Shown here one piece after another: positions 1 to 7,837 of a stretch of DNA of 64,000 bases. The first letter of the stretch is position 1, and each line of letters starts with the position of its first letter. The stretch is taken from the NCBI RefSeq assembly GCF_900015215.1, contig NZ_LN555523.1, forward strand, positions 1,616,381 to 1,680,380, in the 5' to 3' direction. A program made the translations under genes and the position numbers. The notes under the pieces are model-generated. The model searched no databases. It saw only the letters and a list, made by a program, of their open reading frames with translations, and had not been told where the DNA came from. Source of the stretch: Romboutsia ilealis (GTDB lineage Bacteria; Bacillota; Clostridia; Peptostreptococcales; Peptostreptococcaceae).

Positions 1-975
1 AACTTTTCTAAATAATGGATCGAATATTAAAGCTATACGAGCCATAAATCCACTGTCTTCTACTAATGACAACATAAACATTAATACCATAACTAATGGA
101 ACAAATCCAACTACTGCTCCAACCCCACCTATTATACCGTCAGTTAATAATGAATTTAAAAAGTCTGATGTTCCTATACTTGCTAACAGCCCTGAAACTG
201 CATCTTGAAAGTTTTCTATATATCCAACTAAAGTATCTGCAACTAATGGACCTAATGTATTTATAGATAAATTAAAAATAAATGCCATAATTAAAATAAA
301 AAGTCCAGTTCCTATTATAGGATTAGTTACAAACCTATCAATTTTATCTTCTAAAGTTTCTTCATTATGTCTAATTATTCTGTTTTCAACTTTTGATATT
401 ATATTATTAACTATGCTATATCTTTTTTTATCTTGTTTTTCTTCATTATGTATATTTGATAATTCTTTAAATAAGTTCTTTTGTTCTTTTAATTTAGAGC
501 TTTCAGACGCTACCTTAATTAAATTTTTAAGACCTTCATTTTTAGCTGCTGATATTTCAACAACTTTGCAATTTAATTCTTTTTCTAATTTATTAATATC
601 GATATCCGTTACATTTTTTGATATATCAACTTTATTAAGTGCAACAACTACTGGTATATTAAGTTCTAATAGTTGTGTTGTAAAGAATAAACTTCTATTT
701 AAGTTTGTAGAATCTACCACATTTATTATAACATCAGGATTTTCAGTTTTTATAAAATCTGTTGTTATACTTTCTTCACTTGTATATGGTCTTATTGAAT
801 ATGCACCTGGTAAATCTACAATATCTATATTATTTCCTAAGCTTTCTTTTAATTTTGCTTCTTTTTTACTTACTGTAACCCCAGCCCAGTTACCAACGTA
901 TTCTTGTTTTCCTGTAAGAGCATTGTAAAGTGTTGTTTTTCCACTATTTGGGTTTCCCGCTAATGCTATCTTCAT
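1..975 (-). CDS. feoB: Ferrous iron transport protein B, N-terminal part (cut by window edge)
   Basis: FeoB is the inner-membrane Fe(II) permease with a cytosolic GTPase domain. The reading frame starts at 975 and runs open off the left edge, so 325 codons are visible. The G1 loop GNPNSGKT is at residues 7-14, G3 DLPG at 54-57 and G4 NKVD at 114-117. A linker follows, and then the first hydrophobic segments of the permease, with the FeoB-typical run PLVADTLVGY and a later GFVPLVMVLMFML segment. It lies 17 bp downstream of feoA on the same strand and should share its Fur-controlled promoter. The permease core and C-terminus lie outside the window. Identification is very secure. Confidence 0.97.
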   Translation of the reverse strand, partial: MKIALAGNPNSGKTTLYNALTGKQEYVGNWAGVTVSKKEAKLKESLGNNIDIVDLPGAYSIRPYTSEESITTDFIKTENPDVIINVVDSTNLNRSLFFTTQLLELNIPVVVALNKVDISKNVTDIDINKLEKELNCKVVEISAAKNEGLKNLIKVASESSKLKEQKNLFKELSNIHNEEKQDKKRYSIVNNIISKVENRIIRHNEETLEDKIDRFVTNPIIGTGLFILIMAFIFNLSINTLGPLVADTLVGYIENFQDAVSGLLASIGTSDFLNSLLTDGIIGGVGAVVGFVPLVMVLMFMLSLVEDSGFMARIALIFDPLFRKV

Positions 976-992
976 TCCCTCATCTCCTCTTT

Positions 993-1205
993 TTAAAATA
1001 TTTCTATAACCTCTGCAAGGTCTTTGTCTATACCGTATCTTCCACCTTTTATATTAATTATTAAGTTTGAGTACATTTTTTTAACTATATTTATAGTTTC
1101 TCCTTCAAAACATCCTAGCGTAAATAAAAATTTATTTATTTCTTCATCCCCGTTTATGGATTTTATTGTGTATATAACACCTTTTTGGCCTTCTGGTAAT
1201 TTCAT
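993..1205 (-). CDS. feoA: Ferrous iron transport protein A
   Basis: A 70-residue FeoA/SH3-like protein, the usual length for the family. FeoA is a small cytosolic partner thought to modulate FeoB GTPase or channel activity. The sequence shows the family pattern: MKLPEGQKGVIYTI, a central LGCFEGETINIV segment and a C-terminal RYGIDKDLAEVIEI strand. It is first in a feoA-feoB operon, directly behind a promoter overlapped by a Fur-like box, so iron-repressed transcription is expected. A GGAAGAGGTG stretch before the ATG is the likely ribosome binding site. Confidence 0.95.
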   Translation of the reverse strand: MKLPEGQKGVIYTIKSINGDEEINKFLFTLGCFEGETINIVKKMYSNLIINIKGGRYGIDKDLAEVIEIF

Positions 1206-1239
1206 TTTTACACCTCTTCCCTTCCCAATTTATCGGTTT

Positions 1240-1254
1240 TGATAATTACTATCA
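1240..1254 (-). promoter_or_regulatory. Fur box upstream of feoAB
   Basis: The 15-mer TGATAATTACTATCA matches the 7-1-7 Fur consensus TGATAATNATTATCA at 13 of 14 defined positions. It lies 35 bp upstream of feoA and immediately downstream of the -10 hexamer, where bound Fur would block transcription. A weaker half-site, TGATAATC, follows at 1264-1271, so the operator may be extended. Confidence 0.8.
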
Positions 1255-1262
1255 TTAATTAT

Positions 1263-1291
1263 ATGATAATCAATTTCAATTGCTTTGTCAA
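1263..1291 (-). promoter_or_regulatory. Sigma-A promoter of feoAB
   Basis: Read on the minus strand, TTGACA (1291-1286) and TATCAT (1268-1263) are separated by 17 bp, a near-consensus housekeeping promoter pointing into feoA. The Fur box lies just downstream. Confidence 0.7.
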
Positions 1292-1352
1292 CTTGATTAT
1301 TCATATTTATAATAAAGTCCTCAAATAGAAATTTTATTATATAGTTTCCCTA

Positions 1353-1447
1353 AGCGTAAAAAATTCGCTTCGCTCATGTCGCCAACGACTTCGTCCGTTG
1401 CTTGAGCCACTGCGTGGGCGAAGTATTTCAAAATCTTTTTTTACGCT
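1353..1447 (+). repeat. Dispersed structured repeat, copy a (short-stem form)
   Basis: This copy is bounded by inverted AGCGTAAAAAA (1353-1363) and TTTTTTACGCT (1437-1447). Inside is the family core, TCGCCAACG, a short loop and TCCGTTGCTTGAG, followed by a GC-rich tail containing GTGGGCGAAG. It is much richer in G+C than its surroundings. Together with the following 80 bp it is duplicated at 2653-2848. Confidence 0.85.
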
Positions 1448-1530
1448 CAAAAACAATTTATTCATATTACTTACATTCAGAAGTTATCCACATTTTTTAA
1501 AGTATTATAATATCCTTAAGCGTAAAAAAA
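1448..1530 (+). repeat. Right part of a ~180-bp duplicated intergenic element, with DnaA-box-like 9-mer
   Basis: Nearly identical to 2766-2848. It carries TTATCCACA at 1484-1492, the consensus DnaA box, and ends in TTAAGCGTAAAAAAA, which reads directly into the terminator of the deacetylase gene. A single DnaA box per copy does not make an origin. The two copies flank the deacetylase gene. Confidence 0.75.
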
Positions 1531-1552
1531 GCTGTCTAAAATTAGACAGCTT
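1524..1552 (-). terminator. Rho-independent terminator of the deacetylase gene
   Basis: Inverted repeat AAGCTGTCTAA / TTAGACAGCTT (1529-1552) with a 2-nt loop, followed on the minus strand by seven Us. It begins within a few bases of the stop codon of the deacetylase gene. Confidence 0.85.
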
Positions 1553-1557
1553 ATATA

Positions 1558-2508
1558 CTATGATAATGTTTTAAATTCATATCCATTATCTTTAAAATAT
1601 TTTATTATTGTTGGAAGTGCTTTAGCTGTTTCTTCTTTTCCGTAAGTATCATGCATTAATAAAACAACTATATCTTTTCCTTGAGATGTATTTATAGCAT
1701 AATCTAATAATTCTTGAGCATTTTTCTTTTTACCTTCAGCATCTGCAATTAATGCGTTCCAATCTATTGATGCCATATTATTTTCATCTAAATAATTATC
1801 AAGTTGATCCATGCCCTTCCAAGACATATGTCCACCTGGACATCTTATAACTCTTGTTGAGAAGTATGGACCTAATATTTCCTTTAATAATTCATCTGTT
1901 TTATTAAAGTCGGCTAAGAAGTTGTCTAAGTTTAAAGTTCTACCTGGATATAAAACCTTGTAGTCATGTGTATAAGAGTGATTAGCTATAGCATTTCCAT
2001 ACTCAAATGACTCTTTTATTAAATCTTTTGCCTTTTGACCACCTCTTTCTATGTTCTCTCCTGTAACAAAGAAAGTAGCTCTTACATCATTTTCTTTTAA
2101 TGCTTTTAAAATTTCTGGTGTAACAGTTGTTGATGATCCATCATCAAAAGTTAAAAACACCATTTTCTTTCCGTTGTTAGAATAATCATAATTTGCTAAC
2201 TTTTCCTGTATCTTTCTTGCATCATATGTGTATTGTTTAGCTTCATGAGTAACACCAACCATTTTCTTTTTAGCTTCTTCTTCTTCTTTTCTTTTTCTTT
2301 CCTCTTCTAACCTTTCAGCTTCGGCCTTTTTTTGCATTTCTATTTTTTCTTGTCTTTTCTCTTCAATAAATGCTGTAGTTGCAGTTACTCCTTTAAACCC
2401 TACAGCTATTAGCACTACTAAAACAACTACTAATAAAGCACATTTTTTTACATCTAATCCTTTTTTTCTCTTCTTAGAACTAAACTTAATCTTATTTTTT
2501 CTTCTCAT
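1558..2508 (-). CDS. Membrane-anchored polysaccharide deacetylase (NodB/PgdA type)
   Basis: A 316-residue protein likely to remove N-acetyl groups from peptidoglycan or another surface glycan outside the cell. One N-terminal transmembrane segment (about 21-40) follows a basic cytosolic tail. A highly charged Glu/Lys/Arg coiled-coil stalk (about 48-83) leads to a NodB domain from about 113. Catalytic motifs are visible: TFDDG (120-124), the zinc motif HSYTH (177-181), RCPGG (222-226) and the late LLMHD with His286. It is monocistronic, with its own terminator downstream. PgdA-like lysozyme-resistance activity is the usual role, but the true substrate is an inference. Confidence 0.9.
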   Translation of the reverse strand: MRRKNKIKFSSKKRKKGLDVKKCALLVVVLVVLIAVGFKGVTATTAFIEEKRQEKIEMQKKAEAERLEEERKRKEEEEAKKKMVGVTHEAKQYTYDARKIQEKLANYDYSNNGKKMVFLTFDDGSSTTVTPEILKALKENDVRATFFVTGENIERGGQKAKDLIKESFEYGNAIANHSYTHDYKVLYPGRTLNLDNFLADFNKTDELLKEILGPYFSTRVIRCPGGHMSWKGMDQLDNYLDENNMASIDWNALIADAEGKKKNAQELLDYAINTSQGKDIVVLLMHDTYGKEETAKALPTIIKYFKDNGYEFKTLS

Positions 2509-2652
2509 GTTATTCCCTCTTATTTCATATAATTTTGTCGTTTTTCCTATTAATATTATAGTACTTTATGTCGAAAAAATCTAATAGATATTAATTACAA
2601 TTTAGTAACTAGATGTAAGTATATCCCCCTAGAAATAATATTTATATTTACC

Positions 2653-2765
2653 AAAAATTCGCTTCGCTCGAGCGACGTGTCGGCGAAACACTTCATGTCG
2701 CCAACGACTCCGTCCGTTGCTTGAGCCACTGCGTGGGCGAAGTATTTCAAAATCTTTTTTACGCT
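2653..2765 (+). repeat. Dispersed structured repeat, copy b (long form)
   Basis: A long-form copy: AAAAATTCGCTTCGCTCGAG, then TCGGCGAAACACTTCATG, then the core GTCGCCAACG with a short loop and TCCGTTGC, and the GC-rich tail GTGGGCGAAG. It ends in TTTTTTACGCT like copy a. The element belongs to a ~190-bp duplicate of 1353-1530. Confidence 0.85.
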
Positions 2766-2848
2766 CAAAATCAATTTGTTGATATTACTTACATTCAGAA
2801 TTTATCCACATTTTTTTAAGTATTATAATATACTTAAGCGTAAAAAAA
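2766..2848 (+). repeat. Right part of the ~180-bp duplicated element, second copy
   Basis: Counterpart of 1448-1530. It includes TTATCCACA at 2802-2810 and ends in TTAAGCGTAAAAAAA at the base of the next terminator hairpin. The two copies differ at scattered positions, so the duplication is not recent. Confidence 0.75.
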
Positions 2849-2896
2849 GAGATTATCATAAAATAATCATCTATTTATGATAATCTCTTTTTTTTA
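2842..2896. terminator. Bidirectional terminator downstream of the NCS2 permease gene
   Basis: A long hairpin pairs AAAAAAAGAGATTATCATAAA with TTTATGATAATCTCTTTTTT around a short loop. U-runs follow on both strands. Its natural client is the minus-strand permease gene ending at 2953. Confidence 0.85.
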
Positions 2897-2952
2897 ACAT
2901 ATATATCCTTAAAAATTTACCAAAATATTACTTGAAATAAACAAATTTTATT

Positions 2953-4245
2953 TTAATGGACTATTCCCATTGATATATTCATAATAAAACTTAGTATAAA
3001 TAATGCTGTTAACAGATACATGCTAACTGATACATCTTTATACTTTCCAGTTAAAACTTTTAAAACCGTATATACTATGAATCCTAATGATATACCATTT
3101 ACGATATTATAAGTAAAAGGTATCATAACTATTATTATTATCATAGCTATTGAATCTATTGAATCTCCTCTTTCTATATCAAAGAAAGTCTGTATCATAA
3201 GTATACCTACAAATATAAGTACACTACTTATAACACCATTTGGAATAATTTTAAGTGCTGGTATTAAAAATATTGACAATAAAAATAATATTGCTGATGT
3301 AAATGCTGCTACCTTACTTTTAGCTCCCTGGCTTATTCCCGAAAAGTTCTCTGCAGCAACAATTGTAGGACTTGTTCCAAATACACCTGCGATTATATTT
3401 GATATAGCAGCAATTTTAAATGGACGTTCAAACTCTTTTACTTTACCTATAGCATCCATTTGGCCATATAGTATTCCCATATTCTCAAATACTATAACTA
3501 TAGTTATTGAAAATACTGCAACTATAAATGGTACAGTCAATACATTTTTTAATGACATTGCTAAAAATACATCCTTAATTGCTCCTATATTAAATGAGCT
3601 AAAGCTTATGCTAGAAATATCTGTTATACCCATAAATAATGATAGTATAGTACCACATATAATACTTATTAAAAGCCCTCCATTAATGTTTTTAATATGA
3701 AGAACTAGTATAAATATAAGTGTTATTATACTTAATAAAGCTTCTTTATTAGTTATATTACCTAAAGATAGTATAGTCGCACTATTTGATACTACTAATC
3801 CACTTTTTTGAAGTCCTATAAATAGTATAAAAAAGCCTACTCCTACTGTTATTGCATGTTTTAAAGTATTTGGAATTGATTTTAAAAGTATTTTTGTAAG
3901 ATTTGTACTTGCTATTATAGTAAATATTATACCACTTACAAATACAGCTCCTAAAGCTTCTTGCCAGCTAAGTCCCATAGAATTTACTATTGTATAAGTA
4001 AATAATGAATTTATCCCCATTCCTGGAACTACAATAAATGGGGTATTAGACACTACGCCCATAAGTATAGTCGATAATGCACAAGTAAATATTGTTGCCA
4101 TCATTGCAGCATCTTGGCTTATTCCTGCATCTGATAGTATTAGTGCATTAGTCAATATAATGTATACACTTGCTACAAATGTAGTACATCCTGCTAATAC
4201 TTCTGTCTTAATGATTTGATTTTTATTCTCTAGTGTGTTTCTCAT
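2953..4245 (-). CDS. NCS2-family purine permease (AzgA/PbuG group)
   Basis: A 430-residue polytopic membrane protein with 12-14 hydrophobic segments, the family's usual size. Hallmarks of the AzgA/PbuG branch are an N-terminal EVLAGCTTFVASVYI segment, the PGMGINSLF signature in the first third and a TSPTIVAAENFSGIS segment in the centre. Such proteins import guanine, hypoxanthine or adenine by proton symport. The exact base cannot be told from sequence. The gene stands alone. Its 230-bp leader was inspected for a purine riboswitch and none was recognised. Confidence 0.88.
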   Translation of the reverse strand: MRNTLENKNQIIKTEVLAGCTTFVASVYIILTNALILSDAGISQDAAMMATIFTCALSTILMGVVSNTPFIVVPGMGINSLFTYTIVNSMGLSWQEALGAVFVSGIIFTIIASTNLTKILLKSIPNTLKHAITVGVGFFILFIGLQKSGLVVSNSATILSLGNITNKEALLSIITLIFILVLHIKNINGGLLISIICGTILSLFMGITDISSISFSSFNIGAIKDVFLAMSLKNVLTVPFIVAVFSITIVIVFENMGILYGQMDAIGKVKEFERPFKIAAISNIIAGVFGTSPTIVAAENFSGISQGAKSKVAAFTSAILFLLSIFLIPALKIIPNGVISSVLIFVGILMIQTFFDIERGDSIDSIAMIIIIVMIPFTYNIVNGISLGFIVYTVLKVLTGKYKDVSVSMYLLTALFILSFIMNISMGIVH

Positions 4246-4342
4246 TCCTCTTTCCTTTTTTCTTTATATCCCTCGCCCACCCACAATTTAATGCTTTTAT
4301 ATCTTATCATTTTTTAATAATTTAGTCTATATATCTATAATA

Positions 4343-4376
4343 AAATAACCCATATTAAATTATATGAGTTATTTTT
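4343..4376. terminator. Bidirectional terminator between the repeat-protein gene and the permease gene
   Basis: AAATAACCCATAT (4343-4355) pairs with ATATGAGTTATTT (4362-4374) with one G-U or mismatch position, followed by a U-run on the plus strand and UUUUAUU on the minus strand. It probably ends transcripts of the minus-strand gene at 4474. Confidence 0.65.
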
Positions 4377-4413
4377 AATACTTTATAAAATGTTTAATAT
4401 TTTACATCTAATT

Positions 4414-4456
4414 CCGTAAATAGAAATCATATTCTAAAATTAATTTCTATTTATGG
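4414..4456 (-). other. Stem-loop in the 3' region of the Pro-rich protein transcript
   Basis: CCGTAAATAGAAAT and ATTTCTATTTATGG form a 13-of-14 bp stem with a ~15-nt loop just after the stop at 4474. No U-run follows on the minus strand, so it is better seen as a 3' mRNA structure than as a terminator. Confidence 0.45.
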
Positions 4457-4473
4457 CTATATATAAATTTTAA

Positions 4474-5043
4474 CTATTCAATTATATCATTATCCTCAGG
4501 CTTCTCAGTTTCTGGTTTTGATATTTCTGATTCTTCTTCTTTAGGTTTTTCAACTTCCGGCTTTGATACTTCTGGCTCTTTTTCCTCAGGTTTCTCAACA
4601 TTTGACGTTGAATCTTCAGGCTTTGTATTTTCTGGTTTTGTATTTTCTGGCTTTGTATTTTCTGGCTTTGTTGTAGTATTTTGATTCACTGTTCCTTGAT
4701 TTTGTGTAACCTTATTGTTTGTTTGTGATGTAGACGGCTTTTTTGTTACAGTACTTGTTTCTTTTTTACTTGTTACAGTAGTTGTTTCTTTTTTACTTGC
4801 TTTTATCTCGTAATCATCATTATCTATATCATCAGCTTTTTCTTCATCAACTTTTTCTTCTTCAACAATCTCAGTTGTATCCTCTTCTAATTCTAAATCT
4901 TCTTTAGGCTCTTCAATTACAGATTTAGAAGTCACATAATTATCATCTGCAGAAGATATCGTTCCTCGGCTCATAGTAAACCCTGCTGATGCAAGCACAG
5001 TTATAGCTATACCACATAATATAATGTTATTTTCCTTTTTCAT
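4474..5043 (-). CDS. Pro/Glu/Lys-rich repeat protein with N-terminal membrane segment
   Basis: A 189-residue protein of unknown function. It has a short Lys-rich start and one hydrophobic segment (about 8-23) ending in SAGFTM. An acidic stretch (about 45-78) and a Thr/Ser-rich region follow. The C-terminal half consists of low-complexity TKPEN repeats and then longer KPE/EKPE units. The N-terminus is clearly paralogous to the protein encoded at 5904-6560: both share the pattern I-T-x-L-x-S-A-G-F-x-M and a following DDNY. A wall-spanning or secreted surface role is an inference from composition. No LPXTG sorting signal is present. Confidence 0.7.
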   Translation of the reverse strand: MKKENNIILCGIAITVLASAGFTMSRGTISSADDNYVTSKSVIEEPKEDLELEEDTTEIVEEEKVDEEKADDIDNDDYEIKASKKETTTVTSKKETSTVTKKPSTSQTNNKVTQNQGTVNQNTTTKPENTKPENTKPENTKPEDSTSNVEKPEEKEPEVSKPEVEKPKEEESEISKPETEKPEDNDIIE

Positions 5044-5212
5044 ATTCTCCCCCTTTAAAATAATATAAAATTAATAATTACATGTAATTATTTTACCATA
5101 TACTGTATTTTTATTCTAGCTATGGCTATTTTAGATTTATTTTATAGTGAATTTTATCTCATTTTTTTGTTAATAATTATAAAAAAATAACTTAGATTAA
5201 GCAATGTATCAA

Positions 5213-5270
5213 CGAAATGCTTCATTTGCTAATGATGTATCCTTGTTAACTCTACAGATACATACGCTTT
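5213..5270 (+). repeat. Dispersed structured repeat, decayed copy j
   Basis: An eroded long-form copy. GTATC-AACGAA-TGCTTCAT aligns with the GTATCGGCGAACCACTTCAT segment of copy i, followed by an arm pair ATGTATC / GATACAT around a loop that starts CTTGTTAAC. The outer CAACG/CGTTG stem is largely lost, but the inner arms still pair perfectly. Confidence 0.55.
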
Positions 5271-5295
5271 TTTAAAATATGAAAGGATAATAACT

Positions 5296-5829
5296 ATGAA
5301 AAAATTTATCACATTTATTGTAATATCAGTATGCATTTTCCCACTAGGAAAATTAATACTAGATACTATACCTGATAACTATAGTAAAAAGCAAGAATTA
5401 TCAATTAACAAAACTAAATCACAACCTTCATCACCAAAAGAAAATGAAAATTCATCTACACATATTGATGATTTTATAGATACTAATAATAATGAATCTA
5501 ATGAAAGTATGCTAGTAGACGTTGGTGATAATGAATACCTTGTAGCGCTAGATTCTAATTCTAAAGAACTTATAATTAGCGAAAATATCTATGACTCTGA
5601 TAAGTATATAAAAGTCAACTACAAAGAAATACTTCCGGTTATAAGCGATATTAAAGATTATAAAAATCTATCAATATCTCAATATATTAGCTTATACAAT
5701 AAAATTTCACCATATATAGATACAAATATGTCTTATAGTGAGCTTCTATCACTTGCATCTAGTATAAATATTAATGATTTGAAATCAAACTACAGTGAAT
5801 TTATAAAAATACAAAAAAACAATGGCTAG
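5296..5829 (+). CDS. Uncharacterised secreted or membrane-anchored protein
   Basis: A 177-residue protein I do not recognise. It begins with MKK and a hydrophobic segment (about 4-22) that could be a signal anchor. A Ser/Asn/Lys-rich linker (about 30-70) leads to a compact C-terminal region containing VDVGDNEYLVALDSN and several Tyr/Ile-rich helices. A GAAAGGA ribosome binding site precedes the ATG. It is the only plus-strand gene in this stretch and sits between the two paralogous Pro-rich repeat genes, so a shared cell-surface role is possible but unproven. Confidence 0.65.
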   Translation: MKKFITFIVISVCIFPLGKLILDTIPDNYSKKQELSINKTKSQPSSPKENENSSTHIDDFIDTNNNESNESMLVDVGDNEYLVALDSNSKELIISENIYDSDKYIKVNYKEILPVISDIKDYKNLSISQYISLYNKISPYIDTNMSYSELLSLASSININDLKSNYSEFIKIQKNNG

Positions 5830-5858
5830 AATGTGACTCACTTCTAGTCATTGTTTTA
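5821..5858 (+). terminator. Terminator of the 5296 gene
   Basis: AATGGCTAGAA (5821-5831) pairs with TTCTAGTCATT (5842-5852) including one G-U pair, followed by GTTTTAATTTT. The stop codon lies within the left arm. Confidence 0.7.
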
Positions 5859-5903
5859 ATTTTATACTTCTTCATAGTTTAATAAATCTCTATTTATGTC
5901 AAA

Positions 5904-6560
5904 TTATATTTCTAAAGATGGTGTTTCTATTTGCAATATTGATTCTCCTAGAGAATCTGTAGATGATACTTCTGGTTCTGTTGGTTTTTCTTCTGGCTTA
6001 TCTGGAGCTGATTCCGGTTCTGTTGGTTTTTCTTCTGGTTTTTCTGGTACTGTTTCCGGTTCTGTTGGTTTTTCTTCTGGTTTCTCTGGTACTATTTCCG
6101 GTTCTGTTGGCTTTTCTTCTGGTTTCTCTGGTACTGTCTCCGGTTCTGTTGGTTTTTCTTCTGGTTTTTCTGGCACGGTTTCCGGTTTTATTGGTTTTTC
6201 TTCTGGTTTTGTCGGTTTTGGTTCTATCTTATTTTGTGAAGCTGATGTATCTTTTTTAGGTTTTAAAGTTTTATTTAAAGTGTTAGCTTGTGGCTTTACC
6301 TCTTCATAAGATTGAGCCTTAAGTTCAATCACTTCAACCTCTTCTTTTTCATTATTTTCATCAACTATAGCTTCATCTGTTTTTACCAGATTTATAGAAG
6401 TACTATCATTACTTGCTAAAGTTTTTTCAGAAACAATAGTTGGACTTTGGTAATTATCATCTATATAGTTGAAATCACCTTGCACCATAGAAAAACCTGC
6501 CGAAGATAAAGCTGTAATAACTACCCCTGCGACTATTATCTTTTTCTCTTGTGAATTCAT
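5904..6560 (-). CDS. Pro/Glu-rich tandem-repeat surface protein, paralogue of the 4474 gene
   Basis: A 218-residue protein with one N-terminal hydrophobic segment (about 7-24, ending SAGFSM), a DDNY motif soon after, and a spacer. A tandem repeat of about 14 residues follows (KPEEKPTEPETVPE and variants, about six units, roughly residues 115-200), then a short non-repetitive tail ending in SLEI. The repeat is also visible in DNA as a 42-bp period across about 5985-6200, so copy number may vary between strains. Such rigid Pro-rich stalks usually span or decorate the cell wall. No enzymatic domain or sortase motif is seen. Function unknown. Confidence 0.72.
   Translation of the reverse strand: MNSQEKKIIVAGVVITALSSAGFSMVQGDFNYIDDNYQSPTIVSEKTLASNDSTSINLVKTDEAIVDENNEKEEVEVIELKAQSYEEVKPQANTLNKTLKPKKDTSASQNKIEPKPTKPEEKPIKPETVPEKPEEKPTEPETVPEKPEEKPTEPEIVPEKPEEKPTEPETVPEKPEEKPTEPESAPDKPEEKPTEPEVSSTDSLGESILQIETPSLEI
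5985..6200 (-). repeat. 42-bp-period coding tandem repeat (variable-number candidate)
   Basis: About five imperfect 42-bp units in frame inside the Pro-rich gene, each encoding KPEEKPTEPExxPE. Differences between units are mostly at third positions. The repeat also opens long antisense ORFs on the plus strand, which are composition artefacts. Confidence 0.8.
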
Positions 6561-6751
6561 AATCTACTCCTTAAAATAGAAATTTTCTTCAAATAATTTC
6601 TATTTTTTAAGTTAAAAACCTTTAAATTTACCTAACGCAAATTCAACAAAATTAATATAATTTAAAGTTTTATTTTACTTTTTTATTATAAGTAAGATAT
6701 TTTTTCTTATAGTTTTACATATTTTATATGTAAATACTTATCTATATGTAA

Positions 6752-6790
6752 AATAAAAGCTAGAATGTAATTTACATTCTAGCTTTTATT
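6752..6790. terminator. Bidirectional terminator with perfect 19-bp stem
   Basis: AATAAAAGCTAGAATGTAA (6752-6770) is followed directly by its reverse complement (to 6790), giving a very stable hairpin flanked by A and T runs. It terminates the LCP gene at 6809 and may also block read-through from the left. Confidence 0.85.
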
Positions 6791-6808
6791 AGTCACTTAA
6801 AGTTTCTC

Positions 6809-7762
6809 TTACTCTTCTCCAAATATAAACTTGTGCCAAGCCTCTAAATTAGGCTCTTTTTCCCATTCTAAAACCCATCCTTTTTGCTTACTTATAATAT
6901 GACCATTTCTATATTCTTCTAGAGGAAATTGAAATTGCTCTATATCCTTATCATTAATCTTAAGAACTGTATAAGCTAAATTCATCATTTCAATTGGGCT
7001 TATATTAGTTTTTGTATTATTTAAAACAATCTCAGCACATCTTTTATAAGTATCTATACCTTTTTGTGCAAACTCTTTGTATGCACTTTCTGCAACTTCT
7101 CTGTGTCTAGCTTCTCTATGAAAAGCACTATCAGTATATCTTATTCTACTAAAAGCAAGAGCCTGATATCCATTTAATCTTTGAGTTCCTGATTGTGTTA
7201 AGTATTCTTTTTCTCCTACACTATCCTTGTTAGAATAGTAATTATAGCAAGAATCAATATTTGAATTAATTGATTCCAATCCACTTTCTGGAACGTCAAC
7301 AACAACGCCACCAATTTCATCTATAATCTCCATAAATGAACCAAAATTAACTGCTATATACTTATCAATATCTAAATCAAAATTTTCCTTAAAAACTTCT
7401 TTTAAAAGATCAATACCTTCATAAGCATATGCATGAGTAAGTTTTTCTGTTGAATATCCTGGTATATCAACATATGTATCACGAGCTATAGAACTTATCT
7501 TTATATCTTTATTGTTAGTATCTATTGTAACAAGCATAATTCCATCTGATCTATTTCCCTTTTCAACATACTCTCCATCAGTACCAACTAATAATATATT
7601 AGTTATACCATCAACCATTGTACCTTGTTCTTCTGTATTTTTTACAACATCATCTTTTACGTATATTTTATTTAACTTTGAATATACATATCCAAATCCA
7701 CTTATACCAATTACTAATATTATTGCAATTAATATTAGTGCTGCTCTTTTAAAATGTTTCAT
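6809..7762 (-). CDS. LytR-CpsA-Psr (LCP) family glycopolymer transferase
   Basis: A 317-residue membrane-anchored LCP protein. These enzymes attach wall teichoic acid, capsule or other lipid-linked glycopolymers to peptidoglycan. The N-terminal transmembrane helix is at about 8-28. The LCP domain begins with ILLVGTDG (56-63). Conserved polar residues follow in RSDG (71-74) and SIARD (91-95), with a DKYIAVNF segment at 133-140 and the characteristic RLNGYQALAFSRIRYTD stretch in the second half. It lies in an envelope-gene neighbourhood with its own terminator. The polysaccharide locus at 15-25 kb is a plausible source of substrate, but that link is an inference. Confidence 0.93.
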   Translation of the reverse strand: MKHFKRAALILIAIILVIGISGFGYVYSKLNKIYVKDDVVKNTEEQGTMVDGITNILLVGTDGEYVEKGNRSDGIMLVTIDTNNKDIKISSIARDTYVDIPGYSTEKLTHAYAYEGIDLLKEVFKENFDLDIDKYIAVNFGSFMEIIDEIGGVVVDVPESGLESINSNIDSCYNYYSNKDSVGEKEYLTQSGTQRLNGYQALAFSRIRYTDSAFHREARHREVAESAYKEFAQKGIDTYKRCAEIVLNNTKTNISPIEMMNLAYTVLKINDKDIEQFQFPLEEYRNGHIISKQKGWVLEWEKEPNLEAWHKFIFGEE

Positions 7763-7837
7763 ATTTTATCTCCCTTAAATTACTATTGTATATACCTTAT
7801 ATTTTAACACATTTTGTCTAAATAAGTATATATTAAT

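Noticed and set aside
413-928. 171-codon plus-strand ORF opposite feoB
   Set aside because: Antisense to the well-conserved feoB frame. The translated Phe/Ser-rich protein is a composition artefact.
1484-2810. Replication origin at the TTATCCACA sites
   Set aside because: Only one DnaA-type 9-mer per duplicate, no dnaA/dnaN genes and no cluster of boxes or unwinding element.
4246-4473. Purine riboswitch before the NCS2 permease
   Set aside because: I could not find the conserved loop sequences or the three-stem layout. Only a terminator and a small hairpin are visible.
5985-6200. 42-bp repeats as a CRISPR array
   Set aside because: Units are contiguous and in frame with coding sequence; there are no unique spacers.
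5896-6309. Long Ser/Gly-rich ORFs on the plus strand opposite the Pro-rich gene
   Set aside because: They are antisense images of the 42-bp repeat, have no ribosome binding site and consist wholly of the complement of KPEEKPTEPE units.
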